Shown here: in pieces, positions 17,474 through 26,843 of the stretch
Numbering within the stretch: the stretch's first letter is position 1
Layout: each line of letters opens with the position of its first letter
Source of the DNA: Flavobacterium sp. SH_e
GTDB lineage: Bacteria; Bacteroidota; Bacteroidia; Flavobacteriales; Flavobacteriaceae
Direction: 5' to 3'
DNA: 64,000 nt
Assembly (NCBI RefSeq): GCF_025717045.1
Contig: NZ_JAOVZN010000006.1
Coordinates: 274,269-338,268, forward strand
Translations under genes and position numbers: made by a program
The notes under the pieces: model-generated
Database searches by the model: none
What the model was told of the DNA's origin: nothing
Seen by the model: only the letters and a program-made list of their open reading frames with translations

Positions 17474-18466
17474 TTAAACAAACTCATATCCAGCATAAAC
17501 TTCTTCGATTTCTTTCATAATCGCGAATAAATCTTCAGGAGCATCTGTGGTAACTAGTTTTTGTTTGAATTCTTTAAACGAATGAATTCCTTTGAAATAA
17601 TTGGTATAATGACGACGCATTTCAACAATTCCTAAGCGCTCGCCTTTCCATTCCATTGACCATTTTAAGTGATTTCTGGCAGCTTCAACACGATCGATAA
17701 CTGTTGGAGCAGGCAAGTGCTCACCCGTTTTGAAATAATGCTTGATTTCGTTAAAAATCCATGGATAACCAATCGCGGCACGGCCAATCATAATACCATC
17801 AATTCCGTATTCATTTTTATAGTGTAATGCTTTTTCTGGACTGTCAATATCACCGTTTCCAAAAATTGGCATTGTAATTCTTGGATTGTTTTTTACACGT
17901 GCAATATGCGACCAGTCAGAATGACCTTTGTACATTTGTGCACGGGTTCTGGCGTGAATTGTTAAAGCCTGAACTCCAATATCCTGAAGTCTTTCAGCAA
18001 CTTCATCAATATTGATTGAGTTTTCGTCCCAACCCAAACGTGTTTTTACCGTGACAGGCAAATCAGTTCCTTTGATAACGGCTTGTGTCAAACGAACCAT
18101 CAAATCAACATCTTTTAAAACTCCAGCTCCAGCGCCTTTACAAACTACTTTTTTTACCGGACATCCAAAATTGATATCCACTAAATCAGGTTTTACAGTC
18201 GAAACAATTTTAGAAGACATTTCCATGGCTTCTTCATCACCGCCAAAAATCTGAATTCCGACAGGACGTTCGTAATCAAAAATATCCAGTTTCATGCGGC
18301 TTTTTATAGCGTCACGAATTAATCCTTCCGATGAAATAAATTCAGAATACATCATGTCAGCGCCATGCGTTTTGCATAATCTGCGAAACGGCGGATCGCT
18401 AACATCTTCCATCGGTGCTAGTAATAAAGGAAATTCGGGTAATTCTATGTTGCCAATCTTGACCAT
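17474..18466 (-). CDS. dusB: tRNA-dihydrouridine synthase B-type
   Basis: FMN-dependent enzyme that reduces uridine to dihydrouridine in the tRNA D-loop. The TIM barrel shows LLLAPMEDVSDPPFR near the N-terminus, the active-site cysteine C102 in INFGCPVKKV and the FMN-phosphate region DGIMIGRAAIGYPWIF. I place the start at the ATG at 18466 (330 residues) rather than at the in-frame TTG at 18484. Conservation begins at VKIGNIELPEF, and a promoter -7 element covers the TTG. It is convergent with the MATE gene and follows the pigment cluster on the same strand, but a promoter and repeat separate them. Confidence 0.93.
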   Translation of the reverse strand: MVKIGNIELPEFPLLLAPMEDVSDPPFRRLCKTHGADMMYSEFISSEGLIRDAIKSRMKLDIFDYERPVGIQIFGGDEEAMEMSSKIVSTVKPDLVDINFGCPVKKVVCKGAGAGVLKDVDLMVRLTQAVIKGTDLPVTVKTRLGWDENSINIDEVAERLQDIGVQALTIHARTRAQMYKGHSDWSHIARVKNNPRITMPIFGNGDIDSPEKALHYKNEYGIDGIMIGRAAIGYPWIFNEIKHYFKTGEHLPAPTVIDRVEAARNHLKWSMEWKGERLGIVEMRRHYTNYFKGIHSFKEFKQKLVTTDAPEDLFAIMKEIEEVYAGYEFV

Positions 18467-18481
18467 CTTCGTAATTTTTTG

Positions 18482-18514
18482 CAAAATTACAACATTTTAA
18501 TCGAATTGACACAA
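18482..18514 (-). promoter_or_regulatory. Promoter of dusB
   Basis: Read on the minus strand: TTG (18514-18512), 22 bases, then TAATTTTG (18489-18482). The -7 element is 15 bases upstream of the ATG at 18466 and overlaps the alternative TTG start, which argues against that longer start. Confidence 0.5.
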
Positions 18515-18520
18515 TTCGAG

Positions 18521-18605
18521 GGACAAAGGCTCAAAGGCACAAAGGTTCAAAGGCTTTTTTATCAGACAATTAAGAAACCTTTGAGTCTTTGTGCCTTTGC
18601 CACTT
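18521..18605. repeat. Dispersed inverted repeat, CAAAGGCACAAAGG type
   Basis: CAAAGGCACAAAGGTTCAAA (from 18532) pairs with a reverse copy containing CCTTTGAGTCTTTGTGCCTT (about 18578-18597), with two central mismatches and a loop of about 20 bases. A relative lies at 46811-46880. It sits between the last pigment-cluster gene and dusB, where it could end transcription. Confidence 0.7.
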
Positions 18606-18616
18606 TCTACCTAATA

Positions 18617-19906
18617 CTAAGATCTATAGTCGAAAAATCGAATTGGTTTTCTACTCATTGGATTAAAAACCAACGGATTTAAAACTTCTTTTGAAGCAAA
18701 TTCTATTTTTGGAGTTACTCTTAATTTAGCTCTAAAATGATCTTTTATTTCCTGTAAAAATTCAGGGGTTTGATTTTTAACGGCAATTTTAATCAGGATT
18801 TCATCAGTGCCTAAATCGTTGGTCGAAATTTCAATCAAATGATTTTCGATATTGTCAAAACTGCTTAAAACATCATTCATCGCTGGCGGATACAATGTTG
18901 TTCCTTTATATTTGATCATTTGTTTTTTGCGCCCAACAACTGGCCCGACGCGTAAAGTATTTCTGCCGCAAGTGCAAGGTTCGTCATGAAACTGAACCAT
19001 ATCTCCAGTTTTAAAACGAAGCAAAGGCATCGCTTCAATTCCTAAAGTAGTAAAAGTAAGTTCGCCAGTTTCACCATTTTTTACAGGCTGATTATTTTCG
19101 TCTAAAACTTCTACAATGATTAATTCTGGATGATGATGTCCACCTTTTCCATGTTCACATTCTGTAAAAGCGGTGCTCATTTCGGTAGAAGCATAAGTCG
19201 AAAACAATTGAATGTTCCATTTATCTGTGATTTTTTTCGATAAAATATTCATTGAAAAATCCTGTTCTCTTAAAGATTCTCCAATGCAGATTGCACCTTT
19301 TATGCTCGAGTTATTATAATCGATACCGTGCATTTCCGCGTATTCAATTAATTTCAAAAGGAAAGAAGGAACGGTAATTAAATAAGTCGGATTGTATTTT
19401 AAAATAGAATCCCATTGCATTTCTGGAATTCCTGCACCGACGCGAATAACGCCCACTTTCAATTTTCGAAGACCAAGAAAATAAGCTAAACCAGCCATAA
19501 ATTTTCTGTCAATTGTTGTCATCAATTGTACTACATCTCCTTCTGAAATTCCAGCACAGGCAAATGAAATTGCTTCATTATAAGCCAATCGATCCAAATC
19601 AGAATCGGTTAAACCAAAAGTTACGGGATCTCCTAAAGTTCCTGAGGTCGAAGCGTAATCAATAATTTTATGTTGCGGAACGCACAAAAAATCATCGTTG
19701 TATTGCTGCAAATCTTCTTTGGTTGTAACAGGTAAATGTTGTAAATCTTCCAGCGTTTTAACTTTCGAAATGTCAATATTTTGTCCAGCAAAAAGTCTTT
19801 TGTAAAAAGGGGAATTTTCACTGATGTATGCTAAAAGTTCGGATAATTTTTTTTCTTGAAAAATTTTAATTTCTTCTAAAGAATCTTTTTCTATTGCTGG
19901 AATCAT
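18617..19906 (-). CDS. Phenylacetate-CoA ligase-family (PaaK-like) acyl-activating enzyme of the pigment cluster
   Basis: 429 residues. ATP-binding loop YASTSGTLGDP (84-94), the STYASTEM segment and FKTGDMVQF near 300 mark the PaaK branch of adenylate-forming enzymes, which turn an aromatic acid and ATP into an acyl adenylate and then an acyl-CoA or acyl-carrier thioester. A cysteine-rich turn (EPCTCGRN) is typical of the branch. In this cluster a tyrosine ammonia-lyase makes 4-coumarate, so the likely substrate is 4-coumarate or a derivative, loaded as the aryl-polyene starter. It is the last gene of the cluster and overlaps the preceding gene by four bases (ATGA). Confidence 0.85.
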   Translation of the reverse strand: MIPAIEKDSLEEIKIFQEKKLSELLAYISENSPFYKRLFAGQNIDISKVKTLEDLQHLPVTTKEDLQQYNDDFLCVPQHKIIDYASTSGTLGDPVTFGLTDSDLDRLAYNEAISFACAGISEGDVVQLMTTIDRKFMAGLAYFLGLRKLKVGVIRVGAGIPEMQWDSILKYNPTYLITVPSFLLKLIEYAEMHGIDYNNSSIKGAICIGESLREQDFSMNILSKKITDKWNIQLFSTYASTEMSTAFTECEHGKGGHHHPELIIVEVLDENNQPVKNGETGELTFTTLGIEAMPLLRFKTGDMVQFHDEPCTCGRNTLRVGPVVGRKKQMIKYKGTTLYPPAMNDVLSSFDNIENHLIEISTNDLGTDEILIKIAVKNQTPEFLQEIKDHFRAKLRVTPKIEFASKEVLNPLVFNPMSRKPIRFFDYRS

Positions 19907-21567
19907 TTTAATTTTCTTTTGACTTTTTTTAAATATTTTTCAATCTTTTCTTTATCAGGAACTGTAGTGATTTCATGACTTAAAGCCTTTTCAAAATTAA
20001 GCTTTGCTTGAAGAAATTCCTTTTCTTGGTAAAAGTACAATCCTGTCTTATAATATACAACCCAATAATTAGGGTTTAATGCTTGATAATTCTGAAGAAA
20101 CTCTGGAGAAATCGTTTCTTTTTTTTCCAGAAGCGAATCTATTTTATGATTTTCGATTTTAAATTTTTTAAAATTCTGAAAAGCAGTTGTTTCCAAAAAA
20201 GGATCTTTGGCAATATTCAAATTTTCTTTCTGAAACGATTTTGCTACATTTCGGTTTTCACCAAAAATCGAATTTAAATCGAAACAAACAAATTCGCCTA
20301 ATTGAAATGGATTTGCCGAAACCCAAACTAATTTTTCCTTTGGTTTAAAGATAATTCCGTGATGCGCTAAAAGCTGATTCAATGCTTTTTCATTTCCATA
20401 GCCCAAAGAAATATTTTTCAAACCTTCTTTATTTCGAAGAATTTTTGAAGCAATTTTAGGATTGACTTTTGGATTTTCAGAAAGCAATTCTTGCATTCTT
20501 TCATAACGATATTTAGAATGGCTGTTGGCAATTTGTTCTAAATTTCGTTTGTCATTTTGAAAAACTTCACCTTGAAAATGGTTCGAACAAATTAATTGAT
20601 CGCTGTTTGGAACATCATAAACGTCCATTTTGTCTGGCGAAACTTCAATTAGAATCGCTTTGTTATCACTGGCGCTTCCAACCATAATTGATTCAGAAAC
20701 AAATACTTTTCGCTTTTTTGCGAGAGCAATTGCTTCGTCCAGATTTTTGGCGTGTTGTAAAATTTCGCGAGTTAAAATCGAAATAGGAGTTTTTGCACTA
20801 AGCGGAATTTTAGATTTCGAAGCGTTTATGGTAACAGTTAAACCTTCTAAATTCATTCCAGAAACAGCACCAATCATTCCAGGCCAAGTAACCATCATAA
20901 ACGGAAATCCTTCTTTTGGTTTTATAAAAGCAGCAATTTTATTTTCTGCGAATGCATCATTCACATAAAAATCAAAATTACGCGCCAAGATCAAATTTCC
21001 ATCTTCCGATTTTTCATTCCAAGCCGCAAAAGAAGAACAGCCAACCAAAGCTAAATCCTGAAGCGCGTGTCCAATATCGTGCGCAGCGTGGAGGTATAAA
21101 CTGCGCTGAAATTGCGGTGCGATATTATCAAATTCGTTTGAAGTGTACTGAGAAACCCCATAAATTTCAGTTTGATATTCATCGGGAACATTTAGATATA
21201 GTTTTCTATTATACCATTTTAGAAAATTACGAAGTAATCTCTGTTGGAATTTTGACGGAATTAAATCAGTTATTTTCGAAAAAAAAATACGTTGCTGTTT
21301 ATGTAAAAGAGAATCAGTTAACGCACCAGTTGAAAGTCCAATTTCGAGTGGATCTCCTTCGACATATAATTCCCAAAGACCTTGTTTGTTTTTTAAAAGT
21401 GAATTTTTTCCGGCAATAAAAATACTATCAGATAATTTGGTGACAACAGGTTTTGTATCATTTAAACCCGTAAGATCGGGTGTGTGTTTTTTTGATTTTG
21501 AAGTACCGCAGGAAGTTAGCAAACTTAAAAAACCGATGAAGAAGATATATAAGATTCGGTTTTTCAT
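19903..21567 (-). CDS. C45-type Ntn-hydrolase/acyltransferase lipoprotein
   Basis: 554 residues. A lipoprotein signal ends at C20 (LLTSC). The main domain resembles the acyl-coenzyme A:6-aminopenicillanic acid acyltransferase/C45 family of N-terminal nucleophile hydrolases. These self-cleave ahead of a cysteine, here probably C177 in LVGCSSFAAW, followed by the ARNFDFYVND strand typical of the family. About 60 TPR-like residues end the protein (GLYFYQEKEFLQAKLNFEKA). Members hydrolyse or transfer acyl groups on amides or esters. Being lipid-anchored outside the cytoplasm within a pigment cluster, it may attach, trim or release an acyl group of flexirubin; this is inference. Confidence 0.75.
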   Translation of the reverse strand: MKNRILYIFFIGFLSLLTSCGTSKSKKHTPDLTGLNDTKPVVTKLSDSIFIAGKNSLLKNKQGLWELYVEGDPLEIGLSTGALTDSLLHKQQRIFFSKITDLIPSKFQQRLLRNFLKWYNRKLYLNVPDEYQTEIYGVSQYTSNEFDNIAPQFQRSLYLHAAHDIGHALQDLALVGCSSFAAWNEKSEDGNLILARNFDFYVNDAFAENKIAAFIKPKEGFPFMMVTWPGMIGAVSGMNLEGLTVTINASKSKIPLSAKTPISILTREILQHAKNLDEAIALAKKRKVFVSESIMVGSASDNKAILIEVSPDKMDVYDVPNSDQLICSNHFQGEVFQNDKRNLEQIANSHSKYRYERMQELLSENPKVNPKIASKILRNKEGLKNISLGYGNEKALNQLLAHHGIIFKPKEKLVWVSANPFQLGEFVCFDLNSIFGENRNVAKSFQKENLNIAKDPFLETTAFQNFKKFKIENHKIDSLLEKKETISPEFLQNYQALNPNYWVVYYKTGLYFYQEKEFLQAKLNFEKALSHEITTVPDKEKIEKYLKKVKRKLK

Positions 21568-21573
21568 AATGAC

Positions 21574-23091
21574 TTATTCAGATGCTTTTTTAATTTTTTC
21601 GAGCAGATATTCTTTTCCTACAATTTCAGAGCAAGTTATAACCGCTCCAACCGTAACACCCAAGACACCATGCATGTTAATACTTTGTCCTGTAAGATAA
21701 AGATTTTCTAGCTTAGTTTTGGTAGGAATCAAAGTTTTCATCGGATTATTTGAATCTTTAACATATCCGTACATATTTCCGCCGTCCCCGCCAATGTAAT
21801 CGCGATACGAAAGTGGAGTAGAAGTATGAACAGATTTGATGCAATCTTTTATTCCAGGAAATTTTTTCTCTATTTCTTCTAAAAATTTTGAAGCTTTTTT
21901 TACTTTGAATTCTTCGTAGCTTTCGCCTCGATCGTTTTCTTCAAAAGTGGTGTTAAAAGTGTTTTCCCAAGCTTTGACATCATCATATTTCATGTACGTT
22001 AAAAACGTCATTCCGTCTGCCCATTCTTCGTCTTTTTTTGACGGATTCATAGAAGCCATAAATGTTTTTGGCCATGAATTTTCATCATAATCATAAGAAG
22101 TCCAAACATCACCGGCACTTTTAAAATGATAATAATTATGATTGATGTATTTAAAAGTTTTAGGCTTAAAAACGATATACAAACTGAAAGCAGAAAGTAC
22201 GTTTTCTAAATTCTGAATTCTATTGAAAAACGGTTTTCGAAAATTTTCCTGACCCGCCATTTTCAAAGTCATTTTTGGTTCGATGTTCGAGATAAAATAC
22301 GTTCCGGAAACTTCGGTTCCGTCTTTCATTTGTACCGAATTTACCTTTTGGTCTACGACTTGAATTTTTGTGACTTCTTTATGTTTGAAAAACTCTCCGC
22401 CATATTTTTTAAGCTGTTTCAGTAATTGCTTCGTAATTTGACTTCCGCCATTTACACATCGCCACGAACTTTCAATGTATGAATTGACCACAAGCGCATG
22501 AACGTAAAAAGGCGATTTATCAGCAATTCCAGCGTAGAGAAAATTAGAACCTCCCAAAACTGCTTTTAGCTTTTCATTTTTGGTAAAAGAATCGATGGTT
22601 TCTTTCGCGTTAAGCGTTAAAATTTCATCGTCATATTTTCCCTCAGATTCTAGATTGTATAGCGGAAATGTTTTGCAGACCGCTTTTATTTTCTGGCAGT
22701 AATTCTCAATATTTTCTTTTTCTTCGGGAAAGAAATGTGTTAATTGTTCAATGAAATTTTCGAAACCTTGTGCGTGCGGATATTCGGTTTTATCGTCATC
22801 AAAAGAAATAATATCAAAACCATTTTCATCTAATTTTTTCAGATTTAAATGATCCATTATTCCGATATATTTGAAATATTTATGAAGATTTTGGCCTTCG
22901 CCTAAACCTCCTATATAATGAATTCCTGTATCAAAAATGGTTTTATCTCTTACGAAAGTCTGAAGATTTCCACCGTATTGATTGTTTTTTTCGAGTACAC
23001 AAACGCTGTAGCCTTCTTTTGCCAGAATAACAGCAGAAACTAATCCGCCTAAACCGCTGCCAATTATAACTACATCGTACTGTTTTTTCAT
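21574..23091 (-). CDS. Phytoene-desaturase/retinol-saturase-like FAD oxidoreductase
   Basis: 505 residues with the dinucleotide-binding motif VVIIGSGLGGLVSAVILAKE (7-26) and the CrtI/CrtISO/retinol-saturase layout, including the C-terminal LYLTGQSINMHGVLGVTVGA where FAD is held. These enzymes desaturate, saturate or isomerise conjugated polyenes. In this cluster it could set the geometry of the aryl polyene or modify the resorcinol alkyl chains. Its start overlaps the last base of the exporter gene, so the two are translationally coupled. Which substrate it uses is not decided by sequence. Confidence 0.85.
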   Translation of the reverse strand: MKKQYDVVIIGSGLGGLVSAVILAKEGYSVCVLEKNNQYGGNLQTFVRDKTIFDTGIHYIGGLGEGQNLHKYFKYIGIMDHLNLKKLDENGFDIISFDDDKTEYPHAQGFENFIEQLTHFFPEEKENIENYCQKIKAVCKTFPLYNLESEGKYDDEILTLNAKETIDSFTKNEKLKAVLGGSNFLYAGIADKSPFYVHALVVNSYIESSWRCVNGGSQITKQLLKQLKKYGGEFFKHKEVTKIQVVDQKVNSVQMKDGTEVSGTYFISNIEPKMTLKMAGQENFRKPFFNRIQNLENVLSAFSLYIVFKPKTFKYINHNYYHFKSAGDVWTSYDYDENSWPKTFMASMNPSKKDEEWADGMTFLTYMKYDDVKAWENTFNTTFEENDRGESYEEFKVKKASKFLEEIEKKFPGIKDCIKSVHTSTPLSYRDYIGGDGGNMYGYVKDSNNPMKTLIPTKTKLENLYLTGQSINMHGVLGVTVGAVITCSEIVGKEYLLEKIKKASE

Positions 23092-26000
23092 TATTTTTTC
23101 TTTAAAATAACTAAAGCATCTTCTTCAGAAACAATTTCAAAATCCTTTAACTGATTTTTTAAACGAGAACAATTCACTAAAATTATGGAAGAAACGGCAG
23201 AAATTACTTTTTCGATTTCCTCTTGATAACTTTCGTCAGAAATTAAAAGTATATCGTAATGATTTTCAAGTGCCAATTCTAATTTTTCGAGATAAGTTAT
23301 TTTTCTCTTTTTAACTAAATAATTCGTTTTGGCAACCAGCAATTTTTCTTCATCATTTATAAAAGAAAGTATTTTTCGCTGTGGTTCCTGCAAGGCAAGC
23401 AAAACATCCAGTTGTCCGTAATCGTTTCCTAAATGAAGGAGTTTTGCTTTTGGCGCAATATGCTTGTTTAGATTGTAATACGTTTCAAGATTCTGTTTTA
23501 CATCTTTTTTTACGCTATTTCCAATTTCGATTTCTTTATAATCATAACTGTTAATCAGCATTGTTTTAAAATAATCAGGACCTTCTAGTTCGTGCCTTAT
23601 TTTACGATATTCTGCTTTAAAGAAAGAACTTATTTGCTTGGTTCTTTCGGCATAATTAGTTCCAAATAAAAGATTTTCTGGCGTGATTCTTTCTAAAATG
23701 GTAACTGTTAATTTTCCGTGATGAATTACAAAATCGCCTTTCGGAATTAGTTCAGAAGCGCCATGAATGACCACAGGAATAATATCAATTTTAAATTCTT
23801 CGGCAAGGAAAAATGCTCCTTTGTGGAATCTTTTTACAACATTACTTTCTGATCGTGTTCCTTCTGGAAAAACCATTAACGAATAACCTTCATTTACTTT
23901 TTTGCGTAAATGTTCAACTCCGCCTTCCAGACCTTCAGAAACGGGATAAAAACCTGCTTTTCTCACAACACCGCCAAAAATAGGTGAGTTGTAAACCCAA
24001 TCGCTCACCAAGAAAATAATTTTTGGACTCAGCATTCCGATCGATAAAATATCTAGAAACGAAGAATGGTTAGCAATAATTACTGCTGGTTTTTCAAAAG
24101 TTTCATTGAAATTATTAACGACTTTTTTACGAATAAACGGATTCGAATACAATACCGATTTCATGAATTTTGAAATCACATATCGGAAAACTTTCATTTT
24201 TGATTTTTTACTAAAAGGCAAAATTGGCATAATAGTAAAACTGAAAATAGACATTACGATTCCGCCCAAACCATAATAAGCAAATGAAATAACGCCATGA
24301 ATGAAAGTTCGCAATTGAAAAGGTGGATTTCCTTTTTTTGGACGATTTGATAAAAACAGTTTGAATAAAATTGGATAGAAAATAAATGTAATTATCAGCG
24401 CGGCAAAAACCCCAATTAATGAAACCAGTGAAATAGAAGTAAGTGCAGGATGTTTGGCAAAAATCATCGCACCAATTCCTAAGATTGTCGTGATAACGGC
24501 TAGAATAATTGAGGTTCTGTAAATGGCAATTTCGTTGACACCATTGGTGTATTCTTTTTGTAAAGCACTAGTCATGAAAATACTAAAATCGACTCCGTGA
24601 CCAAAAATTAAGGTACAGACAATCATACTGAAAATGTTCATCTGAATGCCAAAAATGCCCATAATTCCTGCTGTTACAATTCCCGTCAACGCAATTGGAA
24701 TAGAACTTATGATCACTAATTCAATTCTTCTGAAAAAGAAAAACAGAATTAAGATTACAGCAACAAAAGAATAATTTACAAGCGAATTGAAATCGGTTTT
24801 TAAAGTGCTGAAAAACGTTTCGTTCATTTGCTGACGATCGATTGCAATTACGTTTTCTGCTTTAGAAGTCGATTTTACAAAAGCGTCACGCTGTTCAGGA
24901 GCAACTTTTACTAAAGTTGAAATAGTATAAAAACCATTTTTTTCTGTAATAAATTCTTGTAGCTGAAGTGCTTTTATTTTTAAAAATTCAGCAGCAGAAA
25001 CTGGTTTGAAATCAAAATCTAAATGATCAAAAAATAAATTATAAGTTGAAGGTTTAAAACCAAGTTTAGCGCCTTCAGCAATTAATTCTGATTTAACGAA
25101 TTGTTTTTTTTGTGGAGTCCAGAATGAATTCCATTTTTCAATCTTTTGAAACTGTTCTTTTTGAGAAAGCACAATTCCGCCAACTGAACTAAAGTTCAAA
25201 ATTTTATGCTGTTCTTTTTCTTTTGATAAATCTCCAAAAAGTTTGCTGTTGTGCTGCAAAGCTTCTTCCATGGTTTTTCCATAAGAAGCGACATAAATAG
25301 TTTTGGAAGTTAAACTGGTACTTTCTTCCAACTGTTTTTCGGCAGCTTTAATTTCTTTCGGAATAAAATTTAGCTGGGATAAATCGTTATTAAAACCAAC
25401 ATCATTATAAGTAAAACAGCAGATAATGGTAATGATAACGCAAAGCCCAATTAAAATTTTATTATTGTGAAAAGAAAAATGCGCCATTTTATCAATCACA
25501 TTTTTCTTGTGCTCTGCTGGATTTTCTGTTGGTTTGTATAAATGTGGAACAATTAGAAGCGAGAAAATAGCGGAAGCCATTACAATAACAGCAGCAAAAA
25601 TTCCGAGATCATTCAATGCATCTGATTTTACAAAAAGCAGACATAAAAAAGCAACGGCAGTTGTAGAACTACTCATGATGACAGGCATCGTAATGTCTTT
25701 ATACAATGTTTTTACATCACTGTTATGCTTGTAATGCGTGAGAATATGAATAGAATAATCAATAGTAATCCCCAATAAAATAGAACCAATTCCTAATGAA
25801 ATTGCTGAGATTTGTTCTTTAACGAAATATAAAAAAGCCACTGCAAATAATCCTCCGAAAACCGTTGGAAGAAAAATAATCAGCGGAATTAAGACTTTTC
25901 GATAAAATAAAATTAGAATCAGCATTAAAGTAAACATCGCGATTGATGTTGTCAAAATAATATCTCCTTTAATCTGATTGGCATTTGCAACGGCAATTAA

Positions 26001-26765
26001 AGCAGAACCAAAATAACTGATAGAAGTTTTTCCTTTAAATTGTGTATTTAAATTTTCTTGAATCGATTTCAGTTTTTCGGCAAAAATGGTATTCTTTTCT
26101 GTTTCGCTTGACGGAATATTTGAAGTGATAAAAAGCAGTAATTTCTTTTTATCTTTCGTCATTACAAAACCATTTTCTAATGTAAAATCGTCTCCAATAT
26201 TTAATTGCTGTAATTTTTTTAAAGCAATAAAAGAAATCCCAAACGGATCTTGCAGAATAAAATCTTTGGTAATAAATCCAGACGGAGAAATAATTGATTT
26301 GTAATTTCCTTGAACGGTTGTTGCGATACTGTCTTTCTGCAATTTCTTTTCGATGTCAGCATAATCTTTGTCATCTAGAAAAAGAGGCAAATTATTGTAT
26401 ACAAAATCAATAGTTTCCTGAATGTTTTCTTCGTCGATTTTTCCTTGAATTCCAGTTATATAAGGTTTGCAGGATTTAGAAACGCTGTCTGAAAATACAG
26501 TTGCCATTTCTTTCAAATCATCGGTAGAACCATTTTTATCCAAACTGAAAATTACAGTGGTCTTATCGGCAAAGTTTAATTGTTTTAAGACTTTGGCGGT
26601 AACATCGGTTTTATCGTTTGTTGGAATAAGTTTGGTTATATCTTCTTCAAATTTTAATCTTGAAGCAAAAAATCCAAAGACCAGAAGCATCAGAACAGCC
26701 AATAGAACCGAAAGAGATTTTCTTCGATTTACAAATAAATGAATGGCGTAGAAGTATTGATGCAT
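23091..26765 (-). CDS. MMPL/RND-type exporter fused to PlsC acyltransferase and a methyltransferase-like tail
   Basis: 1224 residues from the ATG at 26765. A GTG eight codons upstream lies inside a dispersed repeat and is not preferred. Residues ~15-860 form a two-half MMPL transporter with large loops after helices 1 and 7 and the paired motifs ITIDYSIHI and GHGVDFSIF. Residues ~875-1050 form a PlsC-type acyltransferase with NHSSFLD (HX4D, near 900) and FPEGTRSES. The last ~130 residues look like a worn Rossmann methyltransferase (LLHLGNDYGQLDVLLAL). MMPL exporters occur in aryl-polyene clusters and probably move the pigment across the inner membrane; the fused acyltransferase could acylate it on the way. 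Confidence 0.85.
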   Translation of the reverse strand: MHQYFYAIHLFVNRRKSLSVLLAVLMLLVFGFFASRLKFEEDITKLIPTNDKTDVTAKVLKQLNFADKTTVIFSLDKNGSTDDLKEMATVFSDSVSKSCKPYITGIQGKIDEENIQETIDFVYNNLPLFLDDKDYADIEKKLQKDSIATTVQGNYKSIISPSGFITKDFILQDPFGISFIALKKLQQLNIGDDFTLENGFVMTKDKKKLLLFITSNIPSSETEKNTIFAEKLKSIQENLNTQFKGKTSISYFGSALIAVANANQIKGDIILTTSIAMFTLMLILILFYRKVLIPLIIFLPTVFGGLFAVAFLYFVKEQISAISLGIGSILLGITIDYSIHILTHYKHNSDVKTLYKDITMPVIMSSSTTAVAFLCLLFVKSDALNDLGIFAAVIVMASAIFSLLIVPHLYKPTENPAEHKKNVIDKMAHFSFHNNKILIGLCVIITIICCFTYNDVGFNNDLSQLNFIPKEIKAAEKQLEESTSLTSKTIYVASYGKTMEEALQHNSKLFGDLSKEKEQHKILNFSSVGGIVLSQKEQFQKIEKWNSFWTPQKKQFVKSELIAEGAKLGFKPSTYNLFFDHLDFDFKPVSAAEFLKIKALQLQEFITEKNGFYTISTLVKVAPEQRDAFVKSTSKAENVIAIDRQQMNETFFSTLKTDFNSLVNYSFVAVILILFFFFRRIELVIISSIPIALTGIVTAGIMGIFGIQMNIFSMIVCTLIFGHGVDFSIFMTSALQKEYTNGVNEIAIYRTSIILAVITTILGIGAMIFAKHPALTSISLVSLIGVFAALIITFIFYPILFKLFLSNRPKKGNPPFQLRTFIHGVISFAYYGLGGIVMSIFSFTIMPILPFSKKSKMKVFRYVISKFMKSVLYSNPFIRKKVVNNFNETFEKPAVIIANHSSFLDILSIGMLSPKIIFLVSDWVYNSPIFGGVVRKAGFYPVSEGLEGGVEHLRKKVNEGYSLMVFPEGTRSESNVVKRFHKGAFFLAEEFKIDIIPVVIHGASELIPKGDFVIHHGKLTVTILERITPENLLFGTNYAERTKQISSFFKAEYRKIRHELEGPDYFKTMLINSYDYKEIEIGNSVKKDVKQNLETYYNLNKHIAPKAKLLHLGNDYGQLDVLLALQEPQRKILSFINDEEKLLVAKTNYLVKKRKITYLEKLELALENHYDILLISDESYQEEIEKVISAVSSIILVNCSRLKNQLKDFEIVSEEDALVILKKK

Positions 26766-26784
26766 AGTAATTTTATTTTTTTCC

Positions 26785-26833
26785 GCCACGAATTCACGAA
26801 TTTATTATTAAACGAATTCGTGAATTGGTGGTG
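26785..26833. repeat. Dispersed inverted repeat, GCCACGAATT type
   Basis: GCCACGAATTCACGAATT and, after a short spacer, AACGAATTCGTGAATTGG form a hairpin just upstream of the exporter gene. It belongs to the family seen at 30834, 37298, 53324 and 57870. Confidence 0.75.
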
Positions 26834-26843
26834 AATAAATATT

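Noticed and set aside
17474..18484. Longer dusB start at the TTG at 18484
   Set aside because: The extra residues are not family-like, and the TTG overlaps a promoter -7 element; the ATG at 18466 fits better.
20952..21419. 155-codon plus-strand frame opposite the C45-type gene
   Set aside because: Fully antisense to a well-supported gene, with odd composition and no domain.
23091..26789. Longer exporter start at the GTG at 26789
   Set aside because: The extra codons lie in a dispersed repeat; the ATG at 26765 gives a normal MMPL N-terminus.
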